Positions 47,259 to 58,389 of a stretch of DNA of 64,000 nt are shown one piece after another (the stretch's first letter is position 1; each line of letters opens with the position of its first letter). The stretch covers positions 2,314,838 through 2,378,837 of the forward strand of contig NW_021167085.1 of NCBI RefSeq assembly GCF_003711515.1. The letters are read 5' to 3'. The notes under the pieces are model-generated. The model made no database searches, had not been told where the DNA came from, and worked only from the letters and a program-made list of their open reading frames with translations. The DNA comes from Sodiomyces alkalinus F11. Its lineage: Eukaryota; Ascomycota; Sordariomycetes; Glomerellales; Plectosphaerellaceae. The translations under genes were made by a program, and so were the position numbers.

Positions 47259-47866
47259 CTATTGACCAGCCTCGGCCTGCTTCTGAATATCGTGCTCAGC
47301 ACCTCGCTGCTGCGTCTTTCCAACATCGTGCAGGTTTTCGTAGTGTTGCTGCCCGCTCTCGTCGCCCGTCAGGCTGGCAACGGCGCCGCCGACTGCTCCC
47401 TGGATCCGGTTGCCCATGCCAGAGGTCAAGTCGTTGATCTGGCCTCGGGCCTCCTGTTGTTGCCCTTCGCGGTTCTGTTGCCGGCCCTGCTCCTTGAGCT
47501 CCTGAGAAGACCCAGTTAGTTTTGACTCGAACGGAAAGAAAGGAATCGTGTTTGAGTGCTTACCGCCGAGCCTACAAGACCGCCAACGGTCTCCTTGGCC
47601 GCGCCCATCGTCTGGTTCCATCCACCGCTGCTACGGTCCGGGTCATCCTTGGTCACGGCGCCCGAGGAAGAGGCAGCGAACCCAGGGAGTTTGGCCGTGG
47701 CGTGCGAAGCGTCGTATTCCGCTTGGGCCTGTTCCTTCTTGATTTCGCCCTTGTTCTGATCGCCAGTGTTGCCGGTCAGGCTACCCACGAGGTTCTGGGC
47801 GGCGCCAGTGGCCGAGTCGATGTACGACTGGAGGGTGGAAGTGGTGTCCTTGTTCTCGTTGGCCAT
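47259..47866 (-). CDS. HMP1: CsbD-like / Hmp1-type stress protein, 181 aa
   Basis: Exons (-) 47866-47564 and 47501-47259 join at GSA|ELKEQ after a 62 bp intron, total 182 codons with the stop. The protein is hydrophilic and low in aromatic residues. It contains repeated amphipathic modules of the CsbD type (SATGAAQNLVGSLTGN, MGAAKETVGGLVGSA, NRIQGAVGGAVASLTGD), with Gln-rich spacers between and an acidic middle. Relatives in fungi are annotated as mismatched base-pair and cruciform DNA recognition proteins (Hmp1 of Ustilago), and CsbD proteins are stress-induced in bacteria. The cellular role here is inferred only. The start is the ATG opening MANENKDTTSTLQSYID, the usual beginning of this family. 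Confidence 0.88.
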
Positions 47867-48906
47867 TGTGTGTAGGTACGATGCGATGAAAGTATTAATA
47901 GGTTAAAGGGTTGTCGGTATTTTTTTCTTGCTGTTGAGATGGTCTGGTTGGATACTCTGTAGGTAATTCAAAACTCGGAAGGTCGAGAGGTCCTCTTTAT
48001 ATATTCTATTCTACGCTGCCGTCTGAAAACACCTACGTAACTCTCTTGGAAGGCGGGTCCGTTCTTAGCCGCTATCGTGTTGGTTGCTCCATCCTTGTGT
48101 GGTGTCATTGTTCTGGAGAAGCTACTACCCTATATGTACGGAGTACTCGTGTCTCCGTCCTACCTTACGGATCGACGTACGGCATAATTAAGGTGGGCAG
48201 GGCAGCTGCGATGACATCATCTCAGCTACACCCGCCGAGCTCGGCCTGCATTGTACACTGTACAAAGGGATCAAGTCCCGAACCAAGCCGAAACCGTATG
48301 TTTCCCGCTCATCAGGGTCCCTTACATGAAGAAGGACCCAGGAACGCCATTTGAGGCTTCCGGGTTCACTGTTGCTTGCATGCGACTCCCACGACATAAC
48401 CTAAACCACTTCCGCCGAGACCCGTCTCAATCAACTGCGAAATAACTACCAGGCACCTAGAGACGAGAGACGAGGCGTGGTGGCTCGTCTCAATGCAATG
48501 CGACTCTCCGCTCCGCTCATGTCCATGATTACCGCTGAATGCCAGTCGGCGCATCTCAATTTGTTCTGGCAATTAAGTGGTGCTTAGATGTATGAATACA
48601 GCCACAGTCTGTCCGTGTATTTTTTCTTTACACTTCCTCATCCGCTTCATCATTTCCACGACTGAATTTTCCATTTACATGTCTGTGCCGCTGCCTCTCT
48701 GGTCGCGAACACCTTTGAACCCGCTTTCCTGAACTCCAAAACCCCGTAAAAGAAAGAATGATAAAAACATATCGAAAAGAACTGTTACGACTCTTAGCCA
48801 AGTCGAAACTTGCATGTTGCTACAGAAGGATCAGATCGGATATTGCCGTGATGATTGGGGAAAGCCAGTCCATTGCTCAGCGCTTTTGGCGACTCGATGG
48901 CACTGT
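47867..48906. other. Intergenic region, no gene seen
   Basis: It contains the promoter of the CsbD-like gene and the 3' flank of NFS1. A TATGTACGGAGTACTCG...CCTTACGG motif cluster lies at 48131-48180. No coding region is supported. Confidence 0.55.
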
Positions 48907-50642
48907 TTAATGCTGGCTCCACTGAATCGTGCTGAGGTCAACGCCGTCCTGGACGAGCTCCCACAGAGGGCTCAGCTCGCGGAGGAAGTCGACCCGCTCC
49001 TTCACGGCCTTCAGCACATAGTCGATCTCGGCTTCGGTAGTGAACCGACCGATGCCAAACCGAATGCTGCTATGCGCGCTTTCATCGCTATTTCCGAGCG
49101 CCCTTAGGACGTAGCTAGGTTCGAGCGATGCGGACGTGCAGGCACTGCCAGACGAGAGGGCAATGTCCTTGAGGGCCATGAGGAGGGATTCACCCTCAAC
49201 ATAAGCAAACGAGACGTTGACGCAACCGGGGTAGAAATGCTCGGGATCACCGTTCTGCGTTGTATGCTCGAGGGAGAGAAGGCCCTTCAGGAGTCGATCC
49301 GAGAGCTTTTTGACACGCTTCGCATCATACTGGGAGTCAGGTCAGCTTTCGAACTCTCTTCCAAGAAGATGAATAAACAATCTGACGAGACGTGAGAGAG
49401 AGAAAATATTTTTCAGACTGGGTGCTTTGTTACAACAAATGTCCTTGTCACGGGACATTCAGAAAGCCATGCATGTATAATAGAGCAGATCATCATAAAA
49501 AGAGCTGGGGGGGACGAAAGTGTGAAAGTGGCAAGGCTGGAAAAGTGACATACCTCCATATCCTCGTAGGCGATGCGGCACGCCTCGCCGAAGCCGGCGG
49601 CCAGGGCCGGCGCCAGCGTGCCGCTTCGGAGACCTCTCTCTTGACCGCCACCAGTGATGAGAGGATCCAGGCGAACACGAGGTCGCCGCCGGACGTAGCA
49701 GGCCCCAATGCCCTTGGGTCCGTAGATCTTATGGGAAGAAATGGACATCAAGTCGATGTTCATAGCATTGACGTCCAAGGGGATCTTGCCGACAGCTTGG
49801 GCGGCATCGGTATGGAAAAAGACCTTCTTGCTGCGGCATAGCTTACCGATCTCCTCGATGGGTTGTATGACGCCGATTTCGTTGTTGACAGTCATGACGC
49901 TGACAAGCGCCGTCTCCGGCTTGATGGCCGCCTCCAGCTCGGCCATGTCGATCCTGCCGCTCTGCTGGACAGGCAGGTATGTGACCTCGAAACCGTCATC
50001 CTGTAAATGTCGGCAGCTATCGAGGACGCACTTGTGCTCGGTCTGCGTGGTGATGATGTGCTTCTTCTTGCCTGAGCGTCCAAAGAATCTCGCCACGCCC
50101 TTGATGCTCATGTTGTTGCTCTCGGTCGCGCCGCTTGTGAAGATGATTTCTTTCGGATCCGCCCCGATCAGCCTGGCGATATGCTCACGGGCTTCCTCGA
50201 CAGCCTTCTCGCTTTCCCACCCGTACGCGTGTGTCCTCGAATGGGGATTGCCGTATAGGCCAGTGTAGAAGGGAAGCATAGCATCTAGGACACGCGGATC
50301 TACCGGCGTCGTAGCCTGCATATCAAGATAGATGGGCCGCTGGCCCTCTTCCATGGTCGTTGCCTGTTTGAGGACTTCAGCCATCGGGCTGACCATCATG
50401 TTGGAGCCATCTGGGGACTGAGCGGCGACGTTGATGAAGTCGTCCTTGTTCAGCTTTATGGCTGTGTCGACTTTGACTTGAGCATTATCCTGTCTCGACT
50501 CTGAAACGTATCGCCGTTGAGCAACTTGTTGCAGAGGTGCGTTCGCCACCCTTGCTGTTGTCGAAATAAGTGTTCCCGTAGCGGCCGTCCTGCGACAGAG
50601 ACGGCCCGCCTGCCTCAGCGCCGACGATGAAAGACTTGTCAT
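48907..50642 (-). CDS. NFS1: Mitochondrial cysteine desulfurase Nfs1, 503 aa
   Basis: Nfs1 removes sulfur from cysteine, via a cysteine persulfide, for iron-sulfur cluster assembly on the Isu scaffold in mitochondria, and for tRNA thiolation. Exons (-) 50642-49554 and 49329-48907 (intron 224 bp) total 504 codons with the stop. The N-terminus is Arg/Ser-rich with an RRYVS mitochondrial cleavage-like site near 43-47. The PLP-enzyme body carries [29 protein letters not shown] and the PLP lysine K305 in [10 protein letters not shown]. The loop with the persulfide cysteine C427 ([17 protein letters not shown]) lies in exon 2. Length and motifs match the eukaryotic Nfs1 group. It is essential in yeast, which fits its intact state. 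Divergent from the Rvs167-type gene. Confidence 0.97.
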
Positions 50643-51805
50643 GATGGGCGGTAGCGATGGAAATAAATGGGCAGAGGACAGGTATGGTCGGAGGAGACAA
50701 GCTTCGGAGAGGGGGAAGAGGCGAAGAAAAAAGTGAGTCTCGGCGATATGTATTGGAACTAGCTCGGTATTTTCAGCAAATTACCTAAGGCTTAAACTCG
50801 GCCTCCGCTTTCTTTCCGGCTCGGGGATAAGATCCCGTGGATTGATTCGTTGATACATAAGGTACACAGGTCACGACATGCCGTTTCCCTCAGATCGCTG
50901 ATTATATAAGCTGGGGACGGATCGTTCGGCTTCGGAGAAAGCTTGGAGGTACGTATCAGGATGACGTCGTCAGGTGCTTGGGTTGGAGTGTCAGTCACCA
51001 GGCTTCAGACTTCATGAATCCGTGAGCACTGTTCCAATATCTTCTCGATATCCAAGTACGAACTACCGTGTACGTTGAGCTGAACATGTCACGGCTGCGT
51101 TATGTAGATCAGCCAACACCACCAGTCTTGTGTTAATAAAACTGACCTTATCCAGACGATAGAACTGAGTAAGATTAGAATGGCGTATAACGGGCTTTCC
51201 CGCCCTGACGTACCTTAGTCGACGTGATTCCCTCTGTTACAACACTGATTCCCAATTTGTTCTGTCCGCAGATGTACAAGAGTGGAAGTACTCCTAACCA
51301 CTTCGACGGACGGATCTGGCGACACGGTATTGTACGCTCAATCGTGTGCAACAAAATCCCAAAGTACGCCAAGCCATCAAGCATGCAACTCAGCCACTGT
51401 GCAGTCGTCACCAAGGGGTTCTCCACCAGTGCGAACGAGGGCAATAAGACCATTAATTAGTAAGGAAGACGCCTCTGTCAGGTCCAACTCGCACGCTACA
51501 CTGGTACCTGCCTACCCATTTGTTGTGGCATTGTGGCATCCGACTTAAATGCCTCCACATGTACCATGACTACATCGCTACGCCTCTTTCATCAGCCTTA
51601 TTAAGGTCGCAATACCCTCCCTCCCTCACACTGTGGGTTGCCGCACCCAATCTTCCGTCACCATTCAATCTCGACCCCACCAACCTTCCAAGCCTACCTA
51701 CGACCGCTATCTGAGAACAGCCTCTTCGGACCTTTCGTTTCTGTCACTCGTGGCACGTTTTGTCCTCGCACACCATTTTAGCGCTGCGTAATAATACTCT
51801 CAAGA
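50643..51805. promoter_or_regulatory. Divergent intergenic promoter region (NFS1 / Rvs167-type)
   Basis: About 1.16 kb separate the two divergent starts. The last 200 bp before 51806 are C/T-rich. A TGACGTCGTCA-like sequence at 50963 resembles a CRE/ATF-type site, but this is only a motif. No gene is seen. Confidence 0.45.
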
Positions 51806-53471
51806 ATGAGCTTTCGTGGCTTGCAAAAGAGCCTGAGCAGGGTATGTCAAGCTTCCTCGCCGGCACATGGAGCGGCTCCGACCCGCCTGATCTCTCGACG
51901 GAGCGTCAGTCGCAACGTGACGAGATGAAGCAGCCCACGCGGGTCTGTTCGACTCACTGAGGCCCGGGTCGCAAAACATGGCATCAGAAAGATCACCCCT
52001 GGAGGACGGATGCGAGGTCGAGGAAATGCTGACACTTGCATTGCTTGCTTTGCTGCTATGTACAGGCCCCTCAACAATTGAAGTCGCGCTTCAACATTGG
52101 CGAGCACACCAAAGATGCAGTCTACATTGATGCGGAGCGCCGTTTCGTCGAGCTCGAGACCGAGACAAAGAAGCTGCACGACGAGTCGAAAAAATACTTT
52201 GATGCCATCAACGCCATGCTGCAACACCAGCTCGAGTTCAGCAAAGCCATTCAAGAGATCTACAAGCCAATTTCGGGCCGCGTGTCCGATCCTGATAGCA
52301 TGAAAATTGAGGGAAACCCAGAGGGCATTCGTGCCTGTGAGGAATACGAAGCTGTGGTCAAAGATCTGCAGGAAACCTTAGCGCCGGAGCTCGAGATGAT
52401 CGAGAATAGGGTGATTCGTCCAGCTACCGAGCTCCTCGACGTCATCAAGGCCATCCGTAAAACCTCTCTCAAGCGCGAACACAAGAGGCTGGATTATGAC
52501 CGTCGTCGCGCTACACTCAAGAAGTTGCAGGAAAAGAAGGAGCGCAACGCGAAGGACGAGAAGGCTATCTGGAAGGCCGAGGGCGACGTTGAGACGGCAA
52601 CACAGGAGTTCAATTACTTTAACGACCTTCTCAAGGAAGAGCTTCCCAAACTCTTCGCCCTCGAACAAGAGTTCATCCGACCCCTCTTCCAGTCCTTCTA
52701 CTACATGCAGCTCAACGTCTTCTACACCCTTCACGAGAAGATGCAGGGTTGCGATATTGGCTACTTCGATCTCACCTTAGACATTGAAGAAGCCTTCCAC
52801 AGCAAGCGGGGTGACGTAGTCGAGCGGGCGGAGGCCCTCTCCATCGTCAAGTTTAAGACCACCGGCCAAAAGCGTCCTGCCAAGTACGGCCGGCCTAACG
52901 CCCTCGAGGGCCCGAAGGCCACAAAACTCCTCACTGCCGGCCCTTCCAGCTCCACTGCTGCCACTACTTCTGCTGCCACTCCGCCTCCCGCCGTCTCCCC
53001 ATCCCCGGCGTTAAAGTTCCCCGCCTACAGCGCCGTTGGGAAACAGCAACCCGACGGCGACGCCAACCCTCCGCCACCCTACTCACCCGCCCAGGGCAGT
53101 GCCGTGAGTCCCGGACTGGCTGCCCTGGCCGCTTCCAAACCTAAGCCGCCTCCTCCCAAGCCAAAGCCTAGCCGCTTAAGCAGCGTCCCGGCCCCGGAAA
53201 CCGCTGCGGCACTGTATGACTACGACGCGCAGGTTGAAGGTGATCTTAGCTTCCGAGCAGGAGACGTGATCGAGATTGTCAACCGTACCCAGAACGACAA
53301 TGAGTGGTGGACAGGGAAGCTCAATGGGAAGCAGGGCCAATTCCCAGGTTTGTCGATCTTTTCGCTCTTTCGTCATTTTATGTCTCTGTCTACACTTTCA
53401 CGCATTGGAGCTATGCTGACGAGGTTACTCTTTTCTCTTCAGGCAACTATGTTCAAGTAAACCCCAGGTGA
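51806..53471 (+). CDS. RVS167: BAR-SH3 protein of the Rvs167/amphiphysin family, 448 aa
   Basis: These proteins bend membrane at endocytic sites and link it to actin through the SH3 domain. Exons 51806-51841, 52066-53347 and 53443-53471 total 449 codons with the stop. The first exon holds just the starting MSFRGLQKSLSR, typical of the family, and is joined by a 224 bp intron to APQQLKSRF. The BAR domain runs about 15-250 with long Lys/Glu-rich helices. Then comes a Pro/Ala/Ser-rich linker with PPPKPKPS, an SH3-ligand type run. The SH3 domain at about 385-445 has the ALYDYDAQ and EWWTGKLNGKQG motifs and ends in GNYVQVNPR. The last nine residues come from the third exon. Start and stop are well supported. 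Confidence 0.95.
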
Positions 53472-55221
53472 TGACTAAGCATTAACCGGCAGGCGTACGA
53501 AGTGCCTTCCGCCGCCTCCATGACGACACGATCTCGGTACATAATGTCCCCTGTTACACTTGGGGAGAGTGTCGGCGATACGACTACGGAACATAGCTGG
53601 GATGCATGGTAGTAGCACTCTGGAAGCAAAGTACTTGCCACAATCTTATCCAGCAATAGGCAAAAAATGGGAGCTTGTCGGTCGGCGAAGGCGTCAAGAC
53701 ATCGGCCGCCTTTAGTCGTAGGTGGACTTGTTACAGCTATTGCTTCTGGGGGAACAGGGAGCCTTTATAGATGGGGGTTAATGATGGGGCGGATCTTGGA
53801 TGATAGCCATCATCGCCGGTGTTGTTAGACAGCATGGCGAGAAAAGAGGGTATATGATGGGGGCAATAGGAGGGAAGGCTATTGAAACGGGGTGCCCTAG
53901 GGCCTACCACATCTGATGTTCCATCATCCGAAAAGGGGGAGTTGATTTTCAAACATGTCATTTGTGGCTTCGGACATGGTCTCAGTGACTGAGCTTTTGT
54001 CAAAATGCAGCGTCAAAGCAGGAGCCTTGGACTCGGTCTTGGGTGTCAGGTTCTCATGTCGCTGGCTAGAGACGGTCACGCTCACCACTGCCAACGATGC
54101 TGACACTTATGGCAGATCAAGACCGTCAGCTTAGACCCACGGCCCCGGAGGCGTTTCTGGAGTTCGCCAAGGGCGAAGTCTGGGTCTGTTTCCTACGTAT
54201 ATGTCCCATAACTCTTCTAAGACGATTCTTTCTGTTTCTTGCACACTTTATGCATGCGTAAATGCTGGCTATGGCGGAAATCCCACCGATACAGTAAGCC
54301 AAACACTAGGGGAAGGCTCAGATTCACTCTGATTCTCCTGACTATTGTATAAAGCCAGATTATGTATTAAGTATTCATAAGGGACACCCAACACAAAGCC
54401 ATGCTATACGTCCTTCAGAGATGGAGAGACACCTCTGAACCTAAGAATAAACCCAATATCAACTATGAAGACTGATATATTTTAGATGATTAATGCGGTG
54501 ATGAGGTTCTCACAAGACACAAGAATAGATATTGCGACTATATATGGTGGTAACATGGTCCGAATCCAACATTCTATTTCCATGCCGAGCATCCGAGCTA
54601 TTCAGTTAACAGGGAAAGCCATTGCTGCTCTGAAGTATGTACATTGGTCATGGCCATAAGAAGTTTATCTCTGAGCTTCTGGAATTACACGAGATTGTGC
54701 GGCCTTCCTATAAGTGAGCAGAAAGAAATCTTGTAAGTACCTACTCATGTTATGCGAGGTTGACAGAGAGAGGACAGGGTCGTATAGTCTTTATAATAAT
54801 ACTATATGTTTTTTATTAGCTATGGAGTATAAGCTAGAACATGACAACAGAGCGACCCCCCTTCACAGCCATCTTGTAGAATGAATGGATCTGCCACATA
54901 TCGTGAAAGGGATTGCATGTGCGTATCAGATACGGATGCTTAGGCCACGAGGTCCGAAGGAAGATGCAAGATGCATGATTATGCCTTCGAGTTGTGTTTA
55001 CAAACAGGAACGGCGAGTCATGGTCCAATCATGAGCGATTCTTCCTCCCGGGAGAAGTTGTATTCGGCACCTTACTCAGTGGGTTGTGTGATTGGGTGTA
55101 TTACAAATCCCTCACCACTTTCCGCTCTCCGTCTCTCATCGAGTCATCGTTCCCCCCTCTCACCTCTTGAATCTGGGTTGTTGTTATTCAGCAACAGGCC
55201 CGAACTGACCTTCATTGCTTC
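53472..55221. other. Intergenic region, no supported gene
   Basis: The 3' flank of the Rvs167-type gene and the promoter of the MOSC gene. Around 54110-54200 either strand can be read as a short protein-like piece (see rejected items) but with no start, stop or intron pattern that supports a gene. AT-rich sequence is frequent at 54300-54860. Confidence 0.5.
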
Positions 55222-57032
55222 ATGAGATTGGATACCATGCAAACTGCTCAAGATGGCGCTCAAGAAGAGCCCATTGATTTCTCATCTCTATGTACTGCCG
55301 ACATCTTGTTGGAGGTCAGGACGGGCAGAATGAAAAAGATGCCCGGCCTAGAGATCGAGTCGGGTATCGAAAAAGCGATCCGCTCAGGTCCTGTCCGAGT
55401 CACCCGCCTAGGTCTGGAAGATGACGAGCACGACCCGATATTCCATGGCGGGGTTGACAAGGCCCTCCACGGCTGTAAGATGCACACATATGATGCACAT
55501 ACTACTTCCTGGCCATCGGCTGGTGTCAAAGCATCGGGGACGCTCCGGCTGATGTTATATTCAACATGGTAGACTGTTGCTCCCATTATCCGAATTGGCG
55601 TGCCGAATATCCTGCCGCCGCGGATCGCCTTCGCTGGGGCAGTTTCGGCGAGAACTTTGTCATGCGTCACATGAACGAGCGGAATGTTTGCATCGGCGAC
55701 GTCTTCTCTGTTGGCGACGAGGTTCTCGTCCAAGTCAGCCTGCCCCGGCAACCGTGCTTCAAGCTGAACCATCGCTTTCACATCAAAAACTTCGCCCCGC
55801 AGACGTACCGCACTAGTCGCACGGGGTGGTACTACCGCGTCCTCCGCGAGGGCACAGTCCAGGCCGGCGATGCCGTCACTCTTGTCGAACGTCGATGGCC
55901 CAAGTGGACCATCGAGCGGGTGCAGGAGTACCTGCACCGAAACCAGGACGATCTCGCCATGAACGAAGAACTTGCCGCCATAGAGGCCATGGGCGAGGAA
56001 AGCCGGGGCGCATTTCGGACACGGGCGGCTAAAGCCAAAGCCAAAGCCAAGGCCAAGGCCAATGCCAATGCCGACAAGGGGCCGAAGGAGAAATGGCGGG
56101 ACTTCCGTATCATCGATCGCAAGATCCAGACGCCGCGCATTGCGTCTTACATTCTCGAGGCCGTCGCCCCGGATTCGGAGGCGGAGCCCTTTCCACGCGG
56201 TGGCACCCACGTCAGACTGCGTCTCCCCAACGGCCTTCAGCGCTCCTATTCCATCGTCTCGGGCGACCCTAACAAGTTCGAATTGGCCGTGGCACTCGAA
56301 CCGGCCTCGCGAGGCGGGTCCCGTTGGCTGCACAGCCAGGATGCCGCGCCGGAGGCAGGAGCCGTCATCCAAGTCGGCCGCATGACGACGGACGTCCCGA
56401 ACGCCAGTGCAGCAAGCCACCTCGTTTTCGTCGCGGGAGGGGTCGGCATCACCGCCTTCCTGGCCCTCATCGAGAACAACATCTCTATCCACTTGAGCCT
56501 CGAGTTGCATTACGCCGTCCGTTCTGCTGAGGACGTGCCTTTCCGGGACAGGGTCTTCGCGCTTGGATCAGCCCTGCACCTGTACGACGGGGCCAAGGGG
56601 GAAAGGATGGACATTGACCAGATCGTGGGCGCGCTCAAGTGGAACAGCCAGCTGTACCTCTGCGGACCGTCGCGGATGATGGCAGCGGCGCGCGAGGCGG
56701 TTGGGAAGCATGGAGTGGACGAGAAGGAGGTGCACTTTGAGGCGTTCGAGGCCGAGATGGGCGGCGACCCTTTCGAGGCCGAGGTGGCGAACCGCGATGG
56801 TCGAGTGGTGCGGGTCGGGGAGGAAGAGACCCTGCTGGAGGCCCTGAAGAGGGAGTTTGGCAGTGACGCCATGGATAGCAGCTGCGAAGTAGGGAACTGC
56901 GGCACTTGCGCGATTGGTGTGAGAAGTGGGCGGGTCGATCATAGGGGTACGGCCCTGTCGAAGGAGGAGAAAGGAGATGCCATGCTAAGCTGTGTGAGCC
57001 GAGGGGTTGGGAGGATTACTATTGAAATATAG
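55222..57032 (+). CDS. MOSC domain fused to ferredoxin-type reductase, 570 aa
   Basis: Exons 55222-55474 and 55573-57032 (intron 98 bp, phase joining G and Y of HGYCCSHYP) total 571 codons with the stop. The N-terminal part (about 30-180) is a MOSC domain of the YiiM type, with GGVDKALHG, GENF and the C in QPCFKLNHRF. A three-alpha segment WTIERVQEYLHRNQDD follows, then an Ala-Lys linker (about 235-250). The C-terminal half is an NAD(P)H oxidoreductase: RSYSIVSGD for flavin, VFVAGGVGITAFL and LYLCGPSRMMAA for nucleotide, and a plant-type [2Fe-2S] ferredoxin with CEVGNCGTC plus a later Cys. This combination is known in fungi and bacteria. It suggests electron transfer to a molybdenum- or N-hydroxylation-related partner, but the substrate is not evident. 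The gene is close to RRP7 with no evident shared role. Confidence 0.92.
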
Positions 57033-57447
57033 TCATCTACGGATATATGTCAGGCGAACTATAAATGAACATATAAATGTACATATGCAGTCTATCATGA
57101 TGGCAGGTCTGGATACTCTACTCATACATCCGTCCGTACGGAGCTTGATGCGACACCGTAAGGGGTCGGGTTGTTTGTTGGTTTGACGACGAGCCACGCC
57201 AGGGAGACAAACGCCGCCCCTGTGATTATGTAAGCATTTGAACTCTAAGCTGCGTGCTGACATAATGAGGGGTTAGCCAATGGGAAGCATTAATCTGTGA
57301 TAAGAGCGATAAGCCAGGGACGATAAGCGTTGTATCTTGCCAAGCCGAAAAAAAGTCCATCCAGACATCCCGTTGACTGGGTTCGCTCTCACTGAAGAAC
57401 GAAATAGACGAGACGTCACCACACTCCATAACCACAAACCGCCCGCC
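57033..57447. other. Intergenic region between tandem genes
   Basis: A 415 bp spacer with the 3' flank of the MOSC fusion and the promoter of RRP7. No further feature is seen. Confidence 0.6.
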
Positions 57448-58389
57448 ATGTCATCTTCAACATCCCCTGGGGAGGGCTTCTCCATCCTTCCAATACAGAT
57501 GCCTCCCGCTCCGTCCTTCCCGACGCCAGCCGTCCACGAAGTGCGCATTCGACGAAACGTGACAAAGATTCCTACAGACATCGACGGCCGAAGCCTTTTC
57601 TTGAAAAACGTCCCCGCCGACAGCACCGAAGCTCACTTCCGCGGCCTCTTCGCCTCATTAATCGGACCGGGGCGCTTTGAAAGCATCGCGTTCGAGGACG
57701 ACCGCAAGAGGAAACTGGGGACCGACCCCGCGCAAGCCACCAAGGTTGCGAATTTCGGGAAGAAGCGGAAGAGGGACGAAAAAGAAGCCGAGGACCACGC
57801 CAGAGAGGAGGAGGCAGCTCTCTTGCCCGAGATCTGGACCCGGAGGATACGGAAGAGCGGGAGCAGCGCCATCGTGGTCATGGCGGACGAGAAGAGTGTC
57901 GACCTGGCGCTGAAAGCCATCGCCAGGGCCAGGAAAACCACCAAGTACCCCGTCTGGGGCGCCGGCGTGCCGGGGGAGGCACCCGGGCTCGGCGCCGCGT
58001 GGATGACGTCCCACCTCCAGGTGTCGCGGTGCGACAAGACGGGCACGCAAAAGGCGGTGCACGCGTTCTTCACGGTGTTCAACCGCAAGGAGAAGGAGGC
58101 GGCGGAGATGGCGAAGAGGTTGCGCAACGAGCCAGACGAGGACGGGTTCGTGACGGTGACGCGCGGGGGCCGCACGGCGCCGGCGACGAGGAACGAGGCC
58201 GAGGTGGCGCGGCAGAAGATGCTGGAGAAGGAGTCCAGGAAGAAGGAGAGCATGAAGGATTTCTACCGGTTCCAGCTCCGCGAGAGGCGCAAGGAGGAGC
58301 AGGCGGCGCTTATGCGGCGGTTCGACGAGGACCGGAAGAAGGTGTTTACCATGAAGGAGAAGCGGGCAAAGTTCAGGCCAGAGACATGA
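57448..58389 (+). CDS. RRP7: Ribosomal RNA-processing protein Rrp7, 313 aa
   Basis: Rrp7 is a nucleolar factor for 40S ribosome assembly and early pre-rRNA cleavage within the UTP-C/CURI complexes. A single exon of 314 codons with the stop begins MSSSTSPGEGFSILPIQMPP. An RRM-like half lies at about 40-200: RSLFLKNVPADSTEAHFRGLF is the RNP-type start. The second half carries the family end block, with DGFVTVTRGGR at about 230-240 and the basic, Glu/Arg-rich helix MKDFYRFQLRERRKEEQ. An upstream in-frame ATG at 57337 exists, but the family's conserved N-terminus (FSILP) supports the start at 57448. The RNP-like region includes a Lys-rich insertion at about 105-130. There are no introns. Confidence 0.93.
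   Translation: MSSSTSPGEGFSILPIQMPPAPSFPTPAVHEVRIRRNVTKIPTDIDGRSLFLKNVPADSTEAHFRGLFASLIGPGRFESIAFEDDRKRKLGTDPAQATKVANFGKKRKRDEKEAEDHAREEEAALLPEIWTRRIRKSGSSAIVVMADEKSVDLALKAIARARKTTKYPVWGAGVPGEAPGLGAAWMTSHLQVSRCDKTGTQKAVHAFFTVFNRKEKEAAEMAKRLRNEPDEDGFVTVTRGGRTAPATRNEAEVARQKMLEKESRKKESMKDFYRFQLRERRKEEQAALMRRFDEDRKKVFTMKEKRAKFRPET

Noticed and set aside
54097..54270. Short frame on either strand around 54.1-54.2 kb (for example RPTAPEAFLEFAKGEVW on the plus strand)
   Set aside because: Both strands read as protein-like for about 40 codons, but no start, stop or splice pattern supports a gene. It may be a fragment, but I cannot choose a strand.
55260..56510. 416-codon minus-strand open frame opposite the MOSC fusion gene
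   Set aside because: Antisense shadow of a strongly coding region; no family motifs.
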